NCBI RefSeq assembly: GCF_000024545.1
Contig: NC_013947.1
Location: forward strand, 4,154,001-4,218,000
Source of the DNA: Stackebrandtia nassauensis DSM 44728
Lineage (GTDB): Bacteria; Actinomycetota; Actinomycetes; Mycobacteriales; Micromonosporaceae
DNA length: 64,000 nucleotides
Reading direction: 5' to 3'
Shown one piece after another: positions 9,658 to 17,004 of this stretch. The stretch's first letter is position 1. Every line of letters starts with the position of its first letter. The notes beneath the pieces were generated by a model that was not told the origin of the DNA, made no database searches, and saw only the letters and a list, made by a program, of their open reading frames with translations. The position numbers were made by a program, and so were the translations under genes.

Positions 9658-10641
9658 CTAGCGACCCCGATACGACCCCGGCGAGTCCCCGGTCCAGCGC
9701 CGAAACGCCCGATGAAAAGCACTGGCCTCGGAGAACCCCAGCCGTCGCCCCAAATCCTCTATCGACTCATCGCCCCGGCTCAGCGCCTCGATCGCGGCGT
9801 CGCGGCGCAACTGGTCCTTCAGCGCCCGAAACGAGGTCCCCTCGGCGGCGAGCCGACGCCGCAGCGTCTGCGGGCTGACCGCCAGCCGCGCGGCAGCCGC
9901 GTCCAGTGTGGTGGTTCCATGGGTCAGCATGCGCCGCACCTGTTCCCCGACACTGGAGTCATAGTCGCGGCGCCCCAGCAGATCGGCCGGGGAGTCCCGC
10001 AGGAACACCCGCAGGCTCGCCTCGTCCTGCAACAGTGGATAGTCCAGGTAGCGCTCGGCGAAGGTCAGCACGGTGGTCGGGGCGCCGAACCGCAGCGGGC
10101 AGCCGAACATCAGGTCGTACTCGGCCGCGTGCGACGGCGCCGGATACGCCAGGTCGAGGCCGTCCAGCGGAATGCGGCGTCCGATGGCCCAGCTGGAGTA
10201 ACGGTGCCAGATGACCAGCAGCGACTCGGTGAGGAAGTGGTCGGGGTCGTCGAAGCCGGGCAGCGCGAAGCTCATCGCGGCCCGGCCGTCGCCCCGGTCG
10301 ATGGCCACCCGGGGCGCGCCGGGAAACAGGGCATAGAACGCGGTGCCCCGGCGCAGGGCGTGCCCGAGGCTGCGGCAACCGATGGTGGCGTGGCACATCA
10401 TGGCGAAGGTGCCGCGCCGCGACGGCTGCGGCCCGAAGCCCATCAGCTCGTCGTCCATCGCCAGCCACAGCCCCTGGATCAGGCGGGTGAACTGGTCGGG
10501 GGTGACGCGGGCGCGTTCCTCCTCGCACAGGCGCGGCGGGATTCCGGCGGCACGCAGCACCGGCTCCACGTCCAGACCGCTGGCGCGGGCGCCGCGCAGC
10601 GCGGCGTTGACGTGGTGGATCGCGATGGTCCTGCCCGACAT
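9658..10641 (-). CDS. AraC-family transcriptional regulator with Arabinose_bd-type sensor domain
   Basis: 327 residues. The N-terminal two thirds match the OruR/ArgR-like effector domain of AraC regulators (GRTIAIHHVNAALRGARASG, then a PxRL segment). The C-terminal double HTH includes LDAAAARLAVSPQTLRRRL and IEDLGRRLGFSEASAFHRAF, ending in the conserved GDSPGSYR. The ATG at 10641 was preferred to an in-frame GTG at 10674 because AAAAGGCGG lies just upstream of it. It is close to, and in line with, the CoA-transferase and acyl-CoA dehydrogenase operon, so control of acyl-CoA catabolism is a reasonable inference. Confidence 0.9.
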   Translation of the reverse strand: MSGRTIAIHHVNAALRGARASGLDVEPVLRAAGIPPRLCEEERARVTPDQFTRLIQGLWLAMDDELMGFGPQPSRRGTFAMMCHATIGCRSLGHALRRGTAFYALFPGAPRVAIDRGDGRAAMSFALPGFDDPDHFLTESLLVIWHRYSSWAIGRRIPLDGLDLAYPAPSHAAEYDLMFGCPLRFGAPTTVLTFAERYLDYPLLQDEASLRVFLRDSPADLLGRRDYDSSVGEQVRRMLTHGTTTLDAAAARLAVSPQTLRRRLAAEGTSFRALKDQLRRDAAIEALSRGDESIEDLGRRLGFSEASAFHRAFRRWTGDSPGSYRGR

Positions 10642-10707
10642 GGCCGCCTTTTCAGTTGAGGGGTCGCGTTGCACAACCTACCTCGGGCGGCTACTCCACT
10701 TCGGCCG

Positions 10708-11850
10708 TCACTCCAGTTCAGACAGCACCCCGGTGGCGAACAGTCCGGCCAGGTCCTCGGCCGAGATGCCCCAGTCGGTCAGGGCGGCGCGGGTGTGTTC
10801 GCCGGGCTGCGGGGCGGGTCCGGCGACCGCGCCGGGGGTGCGCGACAGCCGGGGCGCAGGCGCGGGCTGCCGCAGTCCGGCGACCTCGGTGAACGACGCG
10901 CGGGCCCGGTTGTGCGGATGGTCGGGCGCCTCGTCGAGTGTCAGCACCGGCGTGACACAGGCGTCGGTGCCCTCGAAGACCGCCGCCCACTCGTCGCGGG
11001 TGCGGCTGGCGAAGGCGTCGGCGAACCGGCGGCGGGCTTCGGGCCAGCCGGACTGGTCGTACTGGGTCGGCGGGTCGATCAGCTCGAGCCCCTTGACCAG
11101 TTCGGCGTAGAACTGCGGTTCCAGGGCGCCCACGGCCACGAACCCACCGTCCGCGCACGCGTAGGTGCCGTAGAACGGCGCGGTGCCGTCCAACGGGTTG
11201 CCGCCGCGTTCGTCGCTCCACATGCCGCGCGCCTTGAGGCCGTGCAGCAGCGACGACAGCAGCCCGGCGCCCTCGGTCATGGCCGCGTCGATGACCTGCC
11301 CGGCCCCGGAGCGTTCCCGTTCGAACAGGGCCGCCAGCACGCCGACGGCCAACAGCATCCCGCCGCCGCCGAAGTCGGCGACGTAGTTGATGGGCGGGGT
11401 GGGCGGGCCGTCGGCGGGCCCGATCGGGTACAGCGCGCCCGACAGCGCCAGGTAGTTGATGTCGTGACCGGCGCGCTGCGCCAGCGGCCCGGTCTGGCCC
11501 CAGCCGGTGAGCCGTCCGTAGACGAGCCGGGGGTTGCGGGCCAGGCACGCGTCGGGGCCGATGCCCAGCCGTTCGCACACGCCCGGCCGAAAACCCTCCA
11601 GCAGGACATCGGTGCGGCCGACCAGGTCCAGGACCAGGCTGGCGCCGCCGGGCCGCTTCAGGTCCACCGCCACCGACCGGCGCCCCCGCCCCAAGGGTTC
11701 GGGCGGCGGGCTCCCGGTCGTGGACGGCACGGTCTCGGCGCGGTCGAGCCGCAGCACCTCGGCGCCCAGGTCGGACAGGACGGTGGCGGTGAACGGTGCC
11801 GGGGCCAGACTCGCCAGCTCGATGACCCGGATCCCCGAAAGCGGGCCCAT
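10708..11850 (-). CDS. CaiB/BaiF family III CoA transferase, alpha-methylacyl-CoA racemase type
   Basis: 380 residues. The N-terminus LSGIRVIELASLAPAPF and the following VLSDLGAEVLRLDR are typical of Mcr/AMACR. The conserved blocks VAVDLKRPGG, LLEGFRPGVCERLGIG, LTGWGQTGP, AGHDINYLALSG and AAMTEG (catalytic Asp region) are present. It either epimerises 2-methylacyl-CoA esters for beta-oxidation or transfers CoA; the AMACR-type motif GHDINY favours racemase. The ATG at 11850 has AGGAG 7 bases upstream, overlapping the stop of the upstream acyl-CoA dehydrogenase, so the two are an operon. Confidence 0.9.
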   Translation of the reverse strand: MGPLSGIRVIELASLAPAPFTATVLSDLGAEVLRLDRAETVPSTTGSPPPEPLGRGRRSVAVDLKRPGGASLVLDLVGRTDVLLEGFRPGVCERLGIGPDACLARNPRLVYGRLTGWGQTGPLAQRAGHDINYLALSGALYPIGPADGPPTPPINYVADFGGGGMLLAVGVLAALFERERSGAGQVIDAAMTEGAGLLSSLLHGLKARGMWSDERGGNPLDGTAPFYGTYACADGGFVAVGALEPQFYAELVKGLELIDPPTQYDQSGWPEARRRFADAFASRTRDEWAAVFEGTDACVTPVLTLDEAPDHPHNRARASFTEVAGLRQPAPAPRLSRTPGAVAGPAPQPGEHTRAALTDWGISAEDLAGLFATGVLSELE

Positions 11851-11860
11851 GCGTTTGCTC

Positions 11861-13003
11861 CTAGAGGTCAAGGGAACGGCCGATGATCTCTTTCATGATC
11901 TCGGTGGTACCACCGTAGATGGTCTGCGCGCGAGTGTCCAGATAGGCCTGGGCGATGGGGTACTCACTCATGTATCCGTAGCCGCCGTGCAGTTGCAGGC
12001 ACTGGTCGGTGACCCGTTTCTGCATCTCGGTGATCCACCACTTGCTCATCGCCGCCTCGGTGACGTCGAGTTCACCGGCGTTGAGGGCGAGCATGCACTG
12101 ATCCACAAAGGTTCGTCCGATGTGGAGCTCAGTCTTCATCTCGGCCATCGTCATCCGCACGTGCTGGAACTTGCCGATGTTGCGCCCGAACGCCTTGCGA
12201 CCGCGGACGTACTCCACGGTCTCGTCGAACACGGCCTCGGCACCGGCCTGCCCGACCACGGCGATCGCGAGCCGCTCGCGCGGCAGTCCCTCCATCAGGT
12301 AGATGAAGCCCTTGCCCTCTTCCCCCACCAGGTTGGCCGCCGGGATCCGCACGTCGTTGAAGAACAGTTCCGCGGTGTCCTGCGCCCGCATGCCGATCTT
12401 GTCGAGCTTGCGGCCGCGTTCGAAGCCCTCCATGCCGCGTTCCACCGCGAACAACGAGAACCCCAGGTGCGCGGCCTCGGGGTCGGTGCGCGCCAGCACG
12501 ATCACCAGGTCGGCGTGGATCCCGTTGGTGATGAACGTCTTCTGGCCATTGAGCACATAGTCCTCACCGTCGCGGACCGCCGTGGTGGCGATCCCCTGCA
12601 GGTCACTGCCCGCCCCGGGCTCGGACATCGCGATCGCCGCGATCAGCTCACCGGCACACAGTCCGGAGAACCAGCGGTCCTTCTGCTCCTCGGTGGCCAG
12701 CCGGCTCAGGTAGGGCACGGCCATGTCGTTGTGGACGACGAAACCCACCCCGGTGGCACGCGAGCGGGCCAGCTCCTCGGCCACGATCGCGTGATAGCGG
12801 AAGTCGTCCAGGCCCGCGCCGCCGTACTTCTCCGGCAGGTCCACACACAGCAGGCCCTGCCGTCCGGCGGCCGTCCACAGTTCCCGTGGGACCAGTCCGT
12901 CCTCCTCCCACTGTCCGTGGTGCGGAACGATCTCGCGTTCGGCGAAGGTGCGCGCGGTTTCGCGGAACGCGTCGTGCTCGTCGGTGAAGATGTCACGGCG
13001 CAT
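11861..13003 (-). CDS. Acyl-CoA dehydrogenase
   Basis: 380 residues, full length for the family. It has the FAD/substrate segments IAAIAMSEPGAGSDLQGI and QKTFITNG, the arginine-containing ERLAIAVVGQ, QLHGGYGYMSEYPI, and the C-terminal catalytic Glu in IYGGTTEIMKEII. It introduces the trans-2 double bond in acyl-CoAs, passing electrons to ETF. It starts a two-gene operon with the AMACR-like protein, suggesting handling of methyl-branched acyl-CoAs. The upstream region carries copy 2 of an element also found before fadA-fadB. Confidence 0.94.
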   Translation of the reverse strand: MRRDIFTDEHDAFRETARTFAEREIVPHHGQWEEDGLVPRELWTAAGRQGLLCVDLPEKYGGAGLDDFRYHAIVAEELARSRATGVGFVVHNDMAVPYLSRLATEEQKDRWFSGLCAGELIAAIAMSEPGAGSDLQGIATTAVRDGEDYVLNGQKTFITNGIHADLVIVLARTDPEAAHLGFSLFAVERGMEGFERGRKLDKIGMRAQDTAELFFNDVRIPAANLVGEEGKGFIYLMEGLPRERLAIAVVGQAGAEAVFDETVEYVRGRKAFGRNIGKFQHVRMTMAEMKTELHIGRTFVDQCMLALNAGELDVTEAAMSKWWITEMQKRVTDQCLQLHGGYGYMSEYPIAQAYLDTRAQTIYGGTTEIMKEIIGRSLDL

Positions 13004-13062
13004 GGGAACTCCCGGCTCGGCGGATGTGTGCGCCCAAGCCTATGAGAACTCCGCCGCCGTGT

Positions 13063-13083
13063 CCCATGACCGGACCGCTCGCG
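13063..13083 (-). promoter_or_regulatory. Conserved upstream element of the acyl-CoA dehydrogenase operon (copy 2)
   Basis: This block containing ATGACCGGACCGCTCGCG matches the 6068-6088 element at 20 of 21 positions and lies 60 bp before the start at 13003. TGATCG occurs at the same offset on its minus-strand 5' side in both copies. The sequence has no complete dyad, so it could be a promoter core with operator rather than a palindromic site. Confidence 0.5.
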
Positions 13084-13148
13084 TCGGCTGACTCAGTCGA
13101 TCACGCCGATCGGACGCCCCCCGAAGACCGCCGTGTTAGCCTTGCGAC

Positions 13149-13187
13149 ATGCGTCGATCAACGAACCTCAACTGGTGGCCGTCCTAG
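13149..13187 (+). CDS. Trp-Trp leader peptide of the trpS attenuator
   Basis: A 12-codon frame encoding MRRSTNLNWWPS, with tandem TGG codons at 13173-13178 and a TAG stop at 13185-13187. The two Trp codons sit at the beginning of the first of four alternately pairing segments. Ribosome stalling for lack of charged tRNA-Trp would therefore change the RNA fold downstream. This is the known logic of actinobacterial auxiliary trpS and trp leaders; the coding role here is inferred from sequence. Confidence 0.8.
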   Translation: MRRSTNLNWWPS

Positions 13188-13250
13188 GACGGCGCACGAC
13201 GCGTATCTCAACAATCCGCAAGGGCCGTCCATGGTGACGGCCTTCGGTGT
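13178..13250 (+). promoter_or_regulatory. Ribosome-mediated transcription attenuator of trpS
   Basis: Four segments alternate: GCCGTCCT (13178-13185), AGGACGGC (13186-13193), GGCCGTCC (13223-13230) and GACGGCC (13236-13242). Segments 1 and 2 form a protector hairpin, 2 and 3 an antiterminator, and 3 and 4 a terminator stem (13221-13229 with 13236-13244, loop of 6) followed by TTCGGTGTTT. A ribosome stalled at the Trp codons would cover segment 1 and free segment 2 to pair with 3, allowing read-through into trpS. Confidence 0.8.
13221..13244 (+). terminator. Terminator hairpin of the trpS leader
   Basis: AGGGCCGTC pairs with GACGGCCTT across the loop CATGGT, giving a 9-bp stem with one G-U pair. 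A moderately T-rich tail follows at 13243-13252. It lies between the leader peptide stop and the trpS ribosome-binding site, the place required for attenuation. Confidence 0.7.
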
Positions 13251-13300
13251 TTCCGCACGACGGGCGTCCCACGGCCCGCGTCAATCCTCAAGGAGACACC

Positions 13301-14332
13301 GTGACCACCATCGCGACCAACCAGCTGACCGTGCCGGACGAGATCCGCTCCCGCCCCGGCACCGCCCGAATGCTCACCGGAGACCGCCCCACCGGCAAAC
13401 TCCACATCGGACATTACTTCGGCAGCCTGCGCAACCGGGTCCGCCTACAGAACCAGGGCGTGGACTCACTCGTCGTCATCGCCGACTACCAGGTCCTCAC
13501 CGACCGCGACATCGCCGCCGACCTGTCCGGACACATCCACGAGATCGTGCTGGACTACCTGGCAGCGGGCATCAGCCCACAACGCTCCACGATCTTCACC
13601 CACAGCGCGGTACCGGCGCTGAACCAACTGCTGCTGCCGTTCCTGAGCCTGGTGTCGACGGCCGAACTGGACCGCAACCCCACCGTCAAGGAGGAGATCG
13701 CCGCCGCCCGCCGCGCGAGCGTCAGCGGCCTCATCTACACCTACCCGGCCCACCAGGCCGCCGACATCCTGTTCTGCGACGCCACCGTCGTACCCGTCGG
13801 GGACGACCAACTCCCACACCTGGAACTGACCCGCACCATCGCGCGGCGCTTCAACGACCGCTACGGCAAGGTCTTCACGGTCCCCAAACCCCTGCTGTCC
13901 CCGGCACCACGACTGCTGGGTGTGGACGGCCGCACCAAGATGAGCAAGAGCCGGGGCAACGCGATCGCACTGAGCGCCACCGCCGACGAAACGGCCCGGC
14001 TCATCAAGAGCGCGGTCACCGACGCCGACCGCCACATCAACTACGACCCGGCCAACCGCCCCGGAGTATCAAACCTGCTGCTCCTCATCGGACTGTGCAC
14101 CGGCCAGGAACCCGAACAGGTCGCCGAAAGCCTGTCGGGAGCCGCCGACCTGAAACGCACCTGCACCGAGGCGGTCAACGAGTTCTTCGCCCCGCTGCGA
14201 CGACGACGGCGCGAACTGGCGGCCGACCCCGCCCAGGTCGGCCGAATCATCACCGAGGGCAACACCCGAGCCCGCACCATCGCCGACGACACCCTCGACC
14301 GGGTACGCCGAGCAATGGGCACCTTCGCCTGA
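13301..14332 (+). CDS. trpS: Auxiliary tryptophanyl-tRNA synthetase under leader attenuation
   Basis: 343 residues. Class I signatures are present: GDRPTGKLHIGHYFGSL contains HIGH, and KMSKSRGNAI contains KMSKS. The tryptophan pocket region is VVIADYQVLTD. Length and domain order match bacterial TrpRS; the enzyme charges tRNA-Trp. Start GTG 13301 is set by AAGGAG at 13290-13295. The Trp-Trp leader and attenuator upstream are the arrangement known for auxiliary, indolmycin-resistant TrpRS genes of Streptomyces, which are induced when the housekeeping enzyme fails. That this copy is secondary and inhibitor-resistant is an inference; the housekeeping trpS is not in the window. Confidence 0.93.
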   Translation: MTTIATNQLTVPDEIRSRPGTARMLTGDRPTGKLHIGHYFGSLRNRVRLQNQGVDSLVVIADYQVLTDRDIAADLSGHIHEIVLDYLAAGISPQRSTIFTHSAVPALNQLLLPFLSLVSTAELDRNPTVKEEIAAARRASVSGLIYTYPAHQAADILFCDATVVPVGDDQLPHLELTRTIARRFNDRYGKVFTVPKPLLSPAPRLLGVDGRTKMSKSRGNAIALSATADETARLIKSAVTDADRHINYDPANRPGVSNLLLLIGLCTGQEPEQVAESLSGAADLKRTCTEAVNEFFAPLRRRRRELAADPAQVGRIITEGNTRARTIADDTLDRVRRAMGTFA

Positions 14333-14342
14333 CCGCCCCGAT

Positions 14343-14379
14343 CCGCGCCGCGACCGCCCGCCACCCGGCCGCGGCGCGG
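14343..14379 (+). terminator. Terminator after trpS
   Basis: CCGCGCCGCG (14343-14352) and CGCGGCGCGG (14370-14379) are perfect 10-bp arms around a 17-base loop, 10 bases after the trpS stop. There is no T-run, which is usual for actinobacterial hairpin terminators. Confidence 0.55.
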
Positions 14380-14501
14380 GCAGGCCCACCACTCCCCCGC
14401 CCGCCGCATGTACTGCGGTTCGGGCCGCGCTGTCGACCGTGGCTGAGGGCTGCACGTTAACGGCTCGAGGGCGAGCGGCTGTTGAAGAAGCGGCAGGCCG
14501 T

Positions 14502-15200
14502 ATGGCGGGGATAGCCAGAGGGTCGGCCAGCTGTCAGCTTCGTAACGCGATCGACGCCCTTGCGGCGGCATTGGCCGGGCTGGACCGCATGGCCGAGGCC
14601 GAAACCACCGTCCACGAGCACGTCGCCGCGTACCTCGCCAGCATCGGGGCCAGCCAAAGCGCGCCCGCTCAGGAGTCTGAGAAGACCGGCCTGAAGAAGC
14701 CGACCGGTCCCGCGGATCTCAAGGCGGTCGGCGAACGTCTGGGACTGAACGCGTATGCGGCGATGATGGGATCGGACTACTGGGCGCCCCTGGACGACGA
14801 TGCTGCCGTCGCGGCTTTGTTCGTGTCGTTGAAGAGCACCGTCGGCCAGGACGGTCATCGGTGCGTGGCCACCATCGGCCCCGAAACCGACGACGGGATA
14901 CAGCCGCACTTGGAGGTCGCCACCGACGGCGCCAACACCTACCTGCGATCCGACGGGAACATCGCCACAGAGCCCGGCCGCACCGTCCCCGAATTCCACG
15001 CCGTCCACCACCCCGACGGCGAACCCACGATCCACCACACTCACACCTTCGAAACCCGCACCGGCCTGGAAGACATCCCCGTCAACCACACGCGCGTATC
15101 ACCGAACTGGGCCGTGGATACCGTCAAGCGCTACATCGACACCGGTGAGCGCCCCGACCGTGTCAAGTGGATCGATCCATCAGCAGGCACCTTCGCGTGA
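14502..15200 (+). CDS. Hypothetical protein, unknown family
   Basis: 232 residues from the ATG at 14502. An in-frame GTG at 14439 would add 21 residues, but those codons lack the usual GC bias. The N-terminal 50 residues look helical (AIDALAAALAGLDRMAEAET), then a charged linker (QESEKTGLKKP) leads to a mixed alpha/beta C-terminal region rich in His and Asp (EPTIHHTHTFETRTG). No signal peptide or membrane segment is seen. I do not recognise it. Its last codons, stop and following hairpin closely echo the 3' end of trpS, hinting at local duplication. Start position is uncertain. Confidence 0.65.
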   Translation: MAGIARGSASCQLRNAIDALAAALAGLDRMAEAETTVHEHVAAYLASIGASQSAPAQESEKTGLKKPTGPADLKAVGERLGLNAYAAMMGSDYWAPLDDDAAVAALFVSLKSTVGQDGHRCVATIGPETDDGIQPHLEVATDGANTYLRSDGNIATEPGRTVPEFHAVHHPDGEPTIHHTHTFETRTGLEDIPVNHTRVSPNWAVDTVKRYIDTGERPDRVKWIDPSAGTFA

Positions 15201-15204
15201 CCGC

Positions 15205-15241
15205 CCGCGCTGCGGTCGACCGGCACTCGGCCGCAGCGCGG
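15205..15241 (+). terminator. Terminator after the hypothetical gene
   Basis: CCGCGCTGCGG (15205-15215) and CCGCAGCGCGG (15231-15241) form a perfect 11-bp stem with a 15-base loop, starting 4 bases after the stop codon. It resembles the hairpin after trpS in position and sequence. Confidence 0.55.
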
Positions 15242-15250
15242 ACAGTCCGC

Positions 15251-15390
15251 CCGCACCGTCAGCCGCAGCACGGAACAGATCACCCGCACCGTCGGACGCG
15301 GCACGGAACAGACCGCCCGCACCGTCGGACGCGGCACGGAACAGACCGCCCGCACCGTCGGACGCGGCACGGAACAGACCGCCCGCGCCG
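15251..15390. repeat. 33-bp tandem repeat array
   Basis: Copies begin at 15251, 15284, 15317 and 15350, with a partial fifth at 15383, an exact 33-bp period. Copies 2-4 are identical and copy 1 is diverged. The unit starts CCGCACCGTCGGACGCGGCA. It has no spacer diversity and lies between two convergent genes. The last unit runs into the 5' arm of the terminator at 15377, so each copy carries the same GACCGCCCGC arm sequence. Confidence 0.9.
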
Positions 15391-15408
15391 ATCGGGGCGC
15401 GGGCGGTC
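15377..15408. terminator. Bidirectional terminator between convergent genes
   Basis: GACCGCCCGCGCC (15377-15389) and GGCGCGGGCGGTC (15396-15408) form a perfect 13-bp stem with a 6-base loop. TATTTGT follows on the plus strand. It ends 6 bases before the sulfatase stop codon and can serve both flanking transcription units. Its 5' arm is part of the 33-bp tandem array. Confidence 0.75.
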
Positions 15409-15414
15409 TATTTG

Positions 15415-16983
15415 TCAGTCGGCTCCGATGTGGGCGGCCTCCCAGCAGTCGGGGTGGCCCTTCTTGCCGCAGTTGGCCAGATCGGCGAGCGGGTCCTTCA
15501 GCTCGTCGGCTCGGGGGTCGTCCGGTTTGTTGTCGAGCTGGTAGGGGTCGGCGTCCAGGTCGTAGAACTCCGGTTGCTCGTATCCCTTGTAGTCGACGAG
15601 CAGGTCCTGGGCGGTGCGGATCGCGTCGTAGGTCGGCGGAGACGAGTTGCCCTTCTTGGGACCGAGGTCCTCGGCGTCGGGGTCGCCGGTTCCCGGTTTC
15701 GGGGACTTGTAGTGCTCGACGTATGCCGCGTTTCGCCAGTCGGGTTCCTTCTCGCCGTCTATGAGCCGCCGCAGGCTGCGGCCGTCGCGGTCGGTCGGGC
15801 CGTCCTCGTCGCCGTTGGCGATGTCGATCAGCGTCGGGTACAGGTCGACGTTCTGGACGATCTCGTCGCTCTTGATCGAGTCGCCGCCGGAGGAGCCGGG
15901 GCGTTTCACCAGGAACGGGGTGCGCACGTCGTGGTCGTAGGCGGTGGTCTTGCCGCGCATGAGCCGGTGCTGTCCGAGGTGGAATCCGTTGTCGGAGCCA
16001 AACATGATGTAGGTGTTGTCCAGTTCGGACTGTGACAGCGACTTGGTCACCTTCTCCACCATGTCGTCCACCGACTGCACCATCCGGGCGCGGTTGCGGA
16101 AGTCGCGGTTGAGTTCCTTGATCTCCTTGTCGGTGAGTGGTTTCTGGCGAACCCAGTCGGGTTTGTCCTTCGTGTCCTCGTTGAATCCCGGAAGCTTTGT
16201 GACGTCGAGGTCGGCGCAGTCGACCTTGCCGCAGTCGCCGTGCTTCTCGTCGGCACCGGGGCGGTCGCGTTTGGCCGGTGGGAACCGCGGGCCGCCGTCC
16301 TTGCCGACGCCGGAGTGCGGTGAGAACGGTGCCACCTGTACGAAGAACGACTTCTCGGCGTCGCGGGAGCGGTCGATGGACTCGACGGCGCGGTCGGCCA
16401 TCAGGTCCACCAGGTACTTCCCGTCGCCGTCGCTGATGGGTTTGTCGTCGCCGCCGGTGTACTCGCTGAGCTTGTAGTCGTATTCGTTGTAGCCGCCGCC
16501 GTCGGCGACGTGCCATTCGTCCCAACCGGCCGGGACCTTGTAGCCCTCCTTCATCTTGTACCCGTTGAGGTACTTGCCGAGGTAGGCGGTGTGGTAGTCC
16601 CCTGTGTCCTGTATCTGCTTGGCGTAGGTCTCGTCCTCCAGGGGTTCGAAGTACTCGTAGCCGCCGTGGTCCTCGGGGGTGTTGCCCAGCACGCCGGAGT
16701 TGTGGGGGTGCTGGCCGGTGAACATGGTCGCCCGCGAGGTGCAGCACAGCGAGTTCGACACGAAATAGTTGTCGAACTTGGTGCCGCCGTCGGCCAGCGA
16801 GCTCACCGTGTCCATGTACGGCAGCAGATCCGCCGACATGTCGTCGACGAGGAAGTAGATGATGTTCGGTTTGTCCTTGTTGGACGTCGCGTCGTCGCCG
16901 AAGACGACGACGGCACCGACGGTGGCGGACACGATCGCGAACACGGCGATCGCCACCGCCAGCAGACTCTTGCGCAGCCGCAT
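15415..16983 (-). CDS. Exported sulfatase (N-acetylglucosamine-6-sulfatase/arylsulfatase type)
   Basis: 522 residues. Basic residues followed by a hydrophobic stretch (about 6-28) form a signal peptide or anchor. The metal site starts at PNIIYFLVDDMSADL, and FGSDNGFHLGQHRL is the C-terminal Asp/Asn/His cluster. The nucleophile motif is C80-C-T-S-R84, where the usual CxPxR has Thr in place of Pro; C80 would be the formylglycine residue if the maturase accepts it. It should hydrolyse sulfate esters outside the membrane. The sensor kinase gene ends 21 bases upstream on the same strand, so it is probably in the two-component operon. Confidence 0.9.
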   Translation of the reverse strand: MRLRKSLLAVAIAVFAIVSATVGAVVVFGDDATSNKDKPNIIYFLVDDMSADLLPYMDTVSSLADGGTKFDNYFVSNSLCCTSRATMFTGQHPHNSGVLGNTPEDHGGYEYFEPLEDETYAKQIQDTGDYHTAYLGKYLNGYKMKEGYKVPAGWDEWHVADGGGYNEYDYKLSEYTGGDDKPISDGDGKYLVDLMADRAVESIDRSRDAEKSFFVQVAPFSPHSGVGKDGGPRFPPAKRDRPGADEKHGDCGKVDCADLDVTKLPGFNEDTKDKPDWVRQKPLTDKEIKELNRDFRNRARMVQSVDDMVEKVTKSLSQSELDNTYIMFGSDNGFHLGQHRLMRGKTTAYDHDVRTPFLVKRPGSSGGDSIKSDEIVQNVDLYPTLIDIANGDEDGPTDRDGRSLRRLIDGEKEPDWRNAAYVEHYKSPKPGTGDPDAEDLGPKKGNSSPPTYDAIRTAQDLLVDYKGYEQPEFYDLDADPYQLDNKPDDPRADELKDPLADLANCGKKGHPDCWEAAHIGAD

Positions 16984-17004
16984 GGCTGTTGCCCTTCGGA
17001 TGGG

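Noticed and set aside
15251..15390. The 33-bp repeat array as a CRISPR
   Set aside because: The copies are directly abutting with no spacers, and no cas gene is present.
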